A DNA stretch of 12,992 bases. Source: Clostridia bacterium. GTDB lineage: Bacteria > Bacillota_A > Clostridia > Oscillospirales > CAG-272. The DNA is taken from positions 1 through 12,992 of the forward strand of contig JAFXNX010000370.1 in assembly GCA_017529175.1 (NCBI GenBank). The letters run 5' to 3'. Every line of letters begins with the position of its first letter. Position 1 is the first letter of the stretch. The notes under the pieces were generated by a model. The model made no database searches and had not been told where the DNA came from. It was given only the letters and a program-made list of their open reading frames with translations. A program made the translations under genes and the position numbers. Positions 8,801 through 12,992 of the stretch are shown here, piece by piece.

Positions 8801-11327
8801 TGACTCAAACGACAGGCAGACGGGAACATCGAGGGAGGCTGCGATAAATAACGTATCATATACGCTGAATGATTCGTCATCCGTTCTTAACTCGCTCGGT
8901 CTTGCAACTTCGGAGACCGACAGCAGAGGGAAATCGGTATCATATACATACGATACACAGAACCGAACAACGTCCGTCACTGACGCAAAAGGGAACGTAA
9001 CAAGATATAGCTACACATCTGCGGGAGATCTTTCAAACGAATATATTGATACAGATAATGACGGAATTATTGACACGGGGGAGAGCTATATTTCGTACAC
9101 ATACGATAGCGACGCGAGAGTGTCCGGTATTGATGCAAACGGAATGGGCTATACCTTTACTTACAACGAGGCAGGACTTCCTTATCAAGTAAAGATCGGT
9201 AATACGGCGATAGCGACATATACCTACACCGGAGACTATTCGCAAAGATCAGCCGTCACATATGCAAACGGTTTGACAGAGAGCTACGTATATGATATAC
9301 TCGGTAATGTAAAAGAGTATTATCGTGGCAATGATCTTGTTTGCACATATGAGTATGACGGCGACGGAAATCTGATAAAGAAGTGTGATAATGAAGCGGA
9401 GAAGGTAACTGAGTACCTTTACAGTATTTCCGGTGAGAATACTATGACGCTTATCATAACTGATACTGACGTTATTATTACATATACGAACGAAAGAGAA
9501 GAAGGCGGCGTATCGTATACAGACAGTATTTTGATAACGGATGAAGTTTCATACACATACACGACGTCTTATGATGAGGATAACAATGAGATCGCATATA
9601 CTTTGCCGACCGGAGACTCCGTCTTGAGCGAGGATGATATTTTCGGAAGAACGTCGTCAAAGTCCGTCGTTGATTCATCAGATAATACTATTCTTTCATA
9701 CACATATGGGTATGAGAACAGAACAGAGAACAGCACAAACTACACTTCGGAAGCGATAGTTGCTGTCACAGTTTCCGACGGAACGGAATTCTCATATACA
9801 TACGACGATAACGGTAATATACTTAGCGCATCGAGATCATACAACAGCGCGCTTGACGGTAACAACACGGCTTATCTGAACCAGCAGTCACAATACGTCG
9901 TAACGTATGAATATGACGATCTCGGAGAGCTTATCAGGGAAAACAATCCTATAGCGGGTAAGACGTGGGTATACGATTACGACGAAAACGGAAATATCCT
10001 TTCCAAGCGCGAGTATACGTATACAACAGGTTCGCTCCCGGCTGTCCCGAACAGCGCAAAAAACTATACGTACGGAAACAGCGCTTGGACGGATCAGCTG
10101 ACGTCATATAACGGGACGCCGATCACATACGACGCACAGGGAAATCCTCTTAGTTGGGGGAATTATACTACCGTCACGTGGGACGGCAGACGGCTTGAAG
10201 CTCTCGACAACGGACGAGTGGAGACGTCCTTTATCTACGATGAATCCGGGCTTCGCGTCGCAATGCTGCGCAATACAAACATAAGCGCGGAATATCTTTA
10301 TGACGACGACGGAAAGCTTATCAGCGCTAAAGGCGTTAAATACTATTATGATGAAGACGGAACGCCGATAGGTCTTAACAAAGACGATAATATATTCTAT
10401 TTCAGATACAATCTTCAGGGTGACGTAACAGGACTTATCGACGAAAACGGGAACCTTGCGGCATCATACGACTATGACGCCTGGGGAAACCTGATTAGGA
10501 TGAACTACTCAGGTCTTGTAGCAGCATCGACTGCAGGAAAGAACGTATTCCGTTATCGCGGGAAGTACGGCTACGTTTACGATACCGAGACGGGACTGTA
10601 CTATTTGCAGACAAGATTCTATGATCCTTCCGTCGGGCGCTTCCTCAATGAAGATGATCCCGATTACCTTTTTGCTTCAGGTACCACGCTTGGCGGAAAT
10701 CTGTATGCTTATTGTGAGAATGATGCGGTTAATTGCACCGATAGCGATGGAAGATATTTAAAAATATCTGTATACGGAACAAATCGAGACCGGATTATGA
10801 AAATATTAAAGTCTATTACCGACTTTAATTTAGGTATAAATTGCTATAATAATGTATACATAATAAGAAAAAATTCGAATAAACACAGATACGGAAATGA
10901 ACTGGTTCAATCTTTGATACTGTGTTCGTATACAATAAATATTTGCATTTCTAGTAAAGGGGGCGGATACTACTCCCCAACTAATTCAAATTATGGACAA
11001 ATTAATGTTGGCAGAAAGACCTTAGGATATGGTACAGGCGGAACAGTGTTTATTGATTTTAATCAGGCAAGCACGAACTCTCCGATCAAAATAATACTTG
11101 CACATGAATTGATTCATGCAGCCCGTGGAGTTAGAGGAAAAATAATTCCGACAAAATATTGGTGCTATGATTGGAATTGTTATTGGGAAGAAGTATTTAC
11201 TGTTGGCTTGCCATATAATTCCGGAAAAGCGCCGCTTCAATCTCTCGCATACTTTTATATTACAGAAAATCTCATAAGACTTGAGTTGGGACTGAAAAGG
11301 AGGGATAGATATGTTAACTTTAAATAA
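5778..11327 (+). CDS. RHS/YD-repeat polymorphic toxin with C-terminal M91 metallopeptidase
   Basis: The main body, 1,849 codons, of the same RHS protein, about 2,093 residues when joined. Numbering below is for the joined protein. Order: a DNRLRE-like beta domain (about 310-470); an RHS entry region with KVGLGWKLNIQEYV (about 540-552); a first YD-repeat block (about 552-700); two beta-sandwich, carbohydrate-binding-like modules (about 829-974 and 976-1141, the second with NPGFENGTASW); a long YD-repeat block of YxYDxxGN type (about 1141-1835); the RHS core (1836-1902, YRGKYGYVYDTETGLYYLQT then RFYDPSVGRFLNED); and a toxin tip (1903-2093). YD repeats build a cage that encloses the toxin. Without a frameshift, translation could restart only at ATG 5823, which is in frame but has no ribosome site or signal peptide. 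The upstream open stretch 5625-5777 in this frame is nonsense sequence. Confidence 0.85.
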   Translation, partial: KTGENEDKYIIPSPVMWDASGNVSFDAEYTIEKISEDEYSFKVTADEKWINSSDTAFPVTLDPTIHMSTNYAALTDCGVSYANPNTTYNSSPNLLLGKNTSDTRRIYLTVSSLTSLTSADVIVSSILHYENLGNTGTGAYYAYNISDNSWGTNITWNQHPSNDTEPLDYARCANGALEFDVTRAVKEWYNDGHSMHGLMLKSNETEIYNATLLTARNGGSSYLQISYRSNIGIDPALTYTKVDAGEAGEVYTNNQSGCIVVKRSDLISDSDKLAFEIYHTYKGNTPRSQVTADMKVGLGWKLNIQEYVIPYGDGFEYIDETGRIRYFIDSNDEYVEEDGSGMILTEITGGYTITFTDDTVKTFTTVGNRAYIASTCDADGNEITFTYDDDYSGRISSITDASGQSAYFTYNNSGFLTSITYNGRTISYTYNNGLLATVSDSFAGVTVASYGYNTSSSYRNIVSLTDRMGMTVTINYVDVTKCKPYNTESVKWKFSALGAENGAEFFYNKGNSTKVLYYGLDAIKNTNDDLYTIYVFDYYGRVINVYNEDSNGVVLETDITGYSGTTALGKSSNISTLASIGVQNENLIDDTFTVTDNTVTLTNSLNEIYVGSYSKRIDITSATGKAGIIKAIALEAGTYSFSAYVKSTYGVSNELGIWVDDSNSNELISKFDIYETKECIEGGWERIYVTFTLASAESVNLGIGVNSGSGTIYADAIKLEKSNDFAPSAYNMLSNPGFENGTASWSGNGNVTMSEHKSGSASIAINGDVESTKTVYQTVNIGYIPKNSYVISGWAKADSALNSDAVFEMEASITYKVRGSDNITYTGLTDKSHISFHKDTTDWQYISGVVEMPGTCTDENSGITYTVEEITSITVSAVYSNNINTAYFDDISLVQSSAVTIDYDENGNIASFTVDNEESNENVYEEGTDKLLYIKKKDGTVVEEYIYDNDGNLVTVKDGDGTVIRSYTYDASGNMLTSTEDGETTVYTYVNDLISSVTASGITTSYSYDSNDRQTGTSREAAINNVSYTLNDSSSVLNSLGLATSETDSRGKSVSYTYDTQNRTTSVTDAKGNVTRYSYTSAGDLSNEYIDTDNDGIIDTGESYISYTYDSDARVSGIDANGMGYTFTYNEAGLPYQVKIGNTAIATYTYTGDYSQRSAVTYANGLTESYVYDILGNVKEYYRGNDLVCTYEYDGDGNLIKKCDNEAEKVTEYLYSISGENTMTLIITDTDVIITYTNEREEGGVSYTDSILITDEVSYTYTTSYDEDNNEIAYTLPTGDSVLSEDDIFGRTSSKSVVDSSDNTILSYTYGYENRTENSTNYTSEAIVAVTVSDGTEFSYTYDDNGNILSASRSYNSALDGNNTAYLNQQSQYVVTYEYDDLGELIRENNPIAGKTWVYDYDENGNILSKREYTYTTGSLPAVPNSAKNYTYGNSAWTDQLTSYNGTPITYDAQGNPLSWGNYTTVTWDGRRLEALDNGRVETSFIYDESGLRVAMLRNTNISAEYLYDDDGKLISAKGVKYYYDEDGTPIGLNKDDNIFYFRYNLQGDVTGLIDENGNLAASYDYDAWGNLIRMNYSGLVAASTAGKNVFRYRGKYGYVYDTETGLYYLQTRFYDPSVGRFLNEDDPDYLFASGTTLGGNLYAYCENDAVNCTDSDGRYLKISVYGTNRDRIMKILKSITDFNLGINCYNNVYIIRKNSNKHRYGNELVQSLILCSYTINICISSKGGGYYSPTNSNYGQINVGRKTLGYGTGGTVFIDFNQASTNSPIKIILAHELIHAARGVRGKIIPTKYWCYDWNCYWEEVFTVGLPYNSGKAPLQSLAYFYITENLIRLELGLKRRDRYVNFK
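8466..10400 (+). repeat. YD-repeat coding block of the RHS shell
   Basis: The encoded protein repeats the pattern Y-x-Y-D-x-x-G-N roughly every 20 residues, for example YDNDGNLVTV, YDASGNML, YDGDGNLIKK, YDDNGNILSA and YDENGNILSK. The DNA repeats are diverged (many 'acatacgac..cggtaat' variants), so this is a protein-level repeat rather than a recent tandem duplication. Confidence 0.85.
10752..11327 (+). other. M91 (NleD-like) zinc metallopeptidase toxin domain
   Basis: This is the C-terminal tip of the RHS protein, about 191 residues after the core ends at NCTDSDG. It has the zinc motif H2020-E2021-L-I-H2024 in ILAHELIHAARG, a downstream EEVFTVGLPYN (E2048/E2049, a plausible third zinc ligand) and a terminal ITENLIRLELGLKRRDRY. 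The order HELIHA, EExxTVGL, TEN..R.ELGL..R is that of M91-family peptidases, named after the effector NleD of enteropathogenic E. coli, and of RHS tips carrying this domain. All key residues are present, so activity is expected. About a dozen extra residues sit between GLPYN and ITEN. The DNA is AT-richer than the shell, fitting an exchanged tip. The substrate is unknown. Confidence 0.8.
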
Positions 11328-11898
11328 AAAAATTGTATGTATTGTACTTGTGGTAATGACTTTTCTGTTTTGTTTAATTTCTTGCAGAAACAATCAATCA
11401 GACAGCAAAAGTACAGCGGAAGAAGCAAACAGTGTTGTATACATTCGGTTTTTAGCATATGTCAATGATGAATTATCATTGTGCCATTTTCGTGTTGATG
11501 AGAAAAACAATTTATATTCTTCTTACGAAAGCGCCGATTATGGCGACTACGGTTTCGAAACCAAAGAGTGCAATTATGTAGAAATTGATTTGAACGAAAA
11601 TAAAAGGGCAGAATTGGAAAGCATCGTTGAAAAATTGGACAACAGTTGTATGACGCGCGTTATTGCGATTATTGAAGATCCTCCGATGATTTATATTAAA
11701 TTGAATACGGGCTATGAAGGCGCATTTATATATGGCGAACCCGAAAACAGTGCATTTAATGAAATCGTTACTTTTATGGTCGATTGTGCCCCGTATGAAA
11801 TAACAGACAACTCGGGAAATCATTTTTATCCGCTTAGTATACCGGACGATTTTTTGGGTACCGATGAACATCCATTGCTAACAAAAAATAGTGATTAA
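11311..11898 (+). CDS. Lipoprotein, candidate immunity protein for the M91 toxin
   Basis: A 195-residue protein with a lipoprotein signal: charged start, hydrophobic core (about 8-21) and lipobox L22-I-S-C25, giving a mature protein of about 171 residues anchored on the outer face of the membrane. After a Ser/Asn-rich linker comes an acidic globular domain (YIRFLAYVNDELSLCHF, several E/D-rich strands, DDFLGTDEHP near the end). I do not recognise its family. The start codon lies inside the RHS gene (17-base overlap, different frame) behind a very strong AAAAGGAGGG (11295-11304), so the two are translationally coupled. Immunity function is inferred from position, overlap, size and AT-rich composition shared with the toxin tip. 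An alternative is a cargo lipoprotein unrelated to protection. Confidence 0.8.
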   Translation: MLTLNKKIVCIVLVVMTFLFCLISCRNNQSDSKSTAEEANSVVYIRFLAYVNDELSLCHFRVDEKNNLYSSYESADYGDYGFETKECNYVEIDLNENKRAELESIVEKLDNSCMTRVIAIIEDPPMIYIKLNTGYEGAFIYGEPENSAFNEIVTFMVDCAPYEITDNSGNHFYPLSIPDDFLGTDEHPLLTKNSD

Positions 11899-12243
11899 AC
11901 AAACAACGGTATTACAAAATATCTACAGCAAAAGCTAATATAATTCCCCTATACTAAATCAACAGAACTATTTGATTAGAAAAGATTGGATTTCTTTTAA
12001 ACTATAATCAAGTAATTATAGTTAGAATTATAAGCTATGGAACAGATAGTATCTCGATTGTAGAACACTTTAATTATGTAAAACTAGGTGAAAGATTTAA
12101 TAAAGTGCAAATCTTTTTATAACGTTCTATTATCGGTATGTGCCTTGGCTAAAACGTTGCGTACCATATTCCGATTAATGATATGATTAATAATTAAGAA
12201 ATCAGTTTATATTGATTTAAATATGTGATAGAAAGGAACTATT
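11899..12243 (+). other. AT-rich gap without a recognisable gene
   Basis: This 345-base stretch separates the candidate immunity gene from the next ORF. It holds AT-rich inverted repeats: actataat/attatagt (12001-12008 with 12015-12022), aaagattt/aaatcttt (12091-12098 with 12109-12116, followed by TT) and attaat-N6-attaat (about 12174-12191). A frame open from 11976 to 12122 has no ATG and no family resemblance. TTGCGT (12157-12162) and TATGAT (12182-12187) are a poor promoter because the spacing is 19. It may be the remains of an older toxin/immunity cassette. Confidence 0.4.
12091..12118 (+). terminator. Possible weak terminator of the toxin-immunity transcript
   Basis: An 8-bp AT-rich stem, aaagattt with aaatcttt, has a 10-base loop and ends in a run of five T. 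The stem is low in GC, so termination would be weak. Confidence 0.25.
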
Positions 12244-12654
12244 ATGAAAAGAGTAATTATAGTTATTGCTATTGTAGTAGTATTGTTAATAATACCTGTA
12301 ACAGTTATCCTCTTAACAAATGGAGCCAAAGTGACCGGAACGGCAACTTTCTTTAATAATGAATCCGTACTGGACGAAAAAGATGCCGCGGAATTATTCG
12401 ATATAATAAATGTCGGAAGAAGGTACTTATATGACGATCCGGTCCCGGCATGCGGCTTCGGAAAAGGTGTTTCTATCTGTCTTACCAGAAATAACAGTGA
12501 GTATGAGTTCTATATAGCGTGGGATAATTGCCCTTGTTTATATTTCAAAAACGAAAAGAAGTATTTAGATATAAGTGAGGGAGATAGGGAAAAAATAAAC
12601 TCAATATTAGATAAATACGGATTTAAGTTTCCTGCATATTCTTATGAACCGTAA
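12244..12654 (+). CDS. Small membrane-anchored protein, possible second immunity protein
   Basis: A 136-residue protein with one N-terminal hydrophobic helix (about 3-25, after MKR) and no lipobox cysteine, followed by an outward-facing domain of about 110 residues. It has four cysteines (C70, C79, C96, C98) in CGFGKGVSICL and NCPCLYF, and a C-terminal ISEGDREKINSILDKYGFKF. From memory, small Firmicutes proteins with a CGF..VSI, C.I.Y and YGF.FP layout are common and uncharacterised; this is not checked. AAAGGA (12232-12237) sets the start. Lying downstream of a toxin/immunity pair, it may be an extra or orphan immunity protein, but no toxin partner adjoins it. Confidence 0.7.
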   Translation: MKRVIIVIAIVVVLLIIPVTVILLTNGAKVTGTATFFNNESVLDEKDAAELFDIINVGRRYLYDDPVPACGFGKGVSICLTRNNSEYEFYIAWDNCPCLYFKNEKKYLDISEGDREKINSILDKYGFKFPAYSYEP

Positions 12655-12715
12655 ACATCATTTTGAATTTGGTTATATAGAATAATCTAAATATACTATT
12701 TAATAAACAATAACG

Positions 12716-12744
12716 AGAGCCTTGTGAAAATAACACAAGGCTCT
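12716..12744 (+). other. Hairpin between the two small genes
   Basis: A perfect 11-bp stem, agagccttgtg (12716-12726) with cacaaggctct (12734-12744), has a 7-base loop. Neither strand has a T tract behind it. It may end the 12244 gene's transcript weakly or sit in the leader of the next small ORF, whose ribosome site begins 17 bases later. Confidence 0.4.
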
Positions 12745-12775
12745 TACTATGTATAAAATAAAAGGAGAACGAAAA

Positions 12776-12943
12776 ATGAGAAACGACATCAAGAAAATCG
12801 ACAACATCACAAATGAAATGGAGGTGAACAATCAACTGTATTATGATATGATAAGAGAGTTTTACGATTGTATTGGTGTCTATTACTGTCATATTGATAA
12901 CGATGCCTTGACTGTTGACTTTCAGATCCTGCTATTCAAATGA
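12776..12943 (+). CDS. Hypothetical 55-residue protein
   Basis: A short soluble protein starting MRNDIKKIDNITNEMEVNNQ, with a Tyr-rich middle (YYDMIREFYDCIGVYYCH) and no signal, membrane helix or recognised domain. I chose ATG 12776 over the in-frame ATG at 12749 because AAAGGAG (12761-12767) lies 8 bases before it and the earlier ATG has no ribosome site. A terminator begins right after its stop codon, which favours a real unit. It could be a stub of a longer immunity-type protein or a standalone small protein; the family is unknown. Confidence 0.5.
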   Translation: MRNDIKKIDNITNEMEVNNQLYYDMIREFYDCIGVYYCHIDNDALTVDFQILLFK

Positions 12944-12944
12944 C

Positions 12945-12975
12945 ACAGCCCGGAAGTATTTCCGGGCTGTAATTT
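12945..12975 (+). terminator. Rho-independent terminator after the 55-residue ORF
   Basis: A perfect 11-bp stem, acagcccggaa (12945-12955) with ttccgggctgt (12960-12970), has the loop gtat and is followed by AATTTA. It starts 2 bases after the stop codon of the small ORF. The last bases (12971-12992) hold no feature I can support. Confidence 0.7.
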
Positions 12976-12992
12976 ATGGGTTTCCAAAGGGA

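Noticed and set aside
11976..12122. 49-codon open frame in the AT-rich gap
   Set aside because: No start codon or ribosome site, and no recognisable domain; it also contains a hairpin.
1..12992. CRISPR array, tRNA, rRNA or insertion sequence
   Set aside because: No regularly spaced identical repeats, cloverleaf pattern, rRNA-like sequence or transposase frame was seen on either strand.

Overview
The window looks like chromosomal DNA of an uncultured Gram-positive Clostridia bacterium (Oscillospirales or Ruminococcaceae-like). The signs are strong AGGAGG-type ribosome binding sites, an OmpR-type regulator and kinase pair of Firmicutes style, a Firmicutes-type signal-peptide RHS protein, and a lipoprotein signal next to the toxin end. 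This placement is inference; there is no rRNA or other marker gene here.

Left part (about 1-4510) is ordinary, GC-rich core DNA. A two-component system is encoded on the minus strand (response regulator 2255-1584, then sensor kinase 1579-221) and ends in a long hairpin terminator. A divergent promoter region (2256-2392) separates it from a plus-strand type IA topoisomerase (topoisomerase III / TopB family, 2393-4507), which is followed by tandem hairpins.

Middle (4508-5046) is a 539-base gap with no convincing gene but dense inverted repeats, including a 260-base structured stretch that resembles a dispersed intergenic element.

Right part (5047-12992) is a polymorphic-toxin locus. A secreted RHS/YD-repeat protein of about 2,093 residues is interrupted near its N-terminus by one apparent missing base (5778-5781). 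It ends in a zinc metallopeptidase domain of the M91 (NleD-like) type with an intact HELIH motif. The 3' end overlaps a lipoprotein gene, the best candidate for its immunity protein. After an AT-rich gap come a second small membrane-anchored protein, possibly another or orphan immunity protein, and a 55-residue unknown ORF, each near a hairpin. DNA becomes visibly AT-richer at the toxin tip and stays so to the end, as expected for an exchangeable toxin/immunity cassette.

How they work together: the RHS shell would carry the metallopeptidase to a competitor or host surface, and the outward-facing lipoprotein would protect the producer. The frameshift means the locus is either decaying, relies on recoding, or carries a sequencing error. 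The two-component system and topoisomerase have no visible functional link to it.
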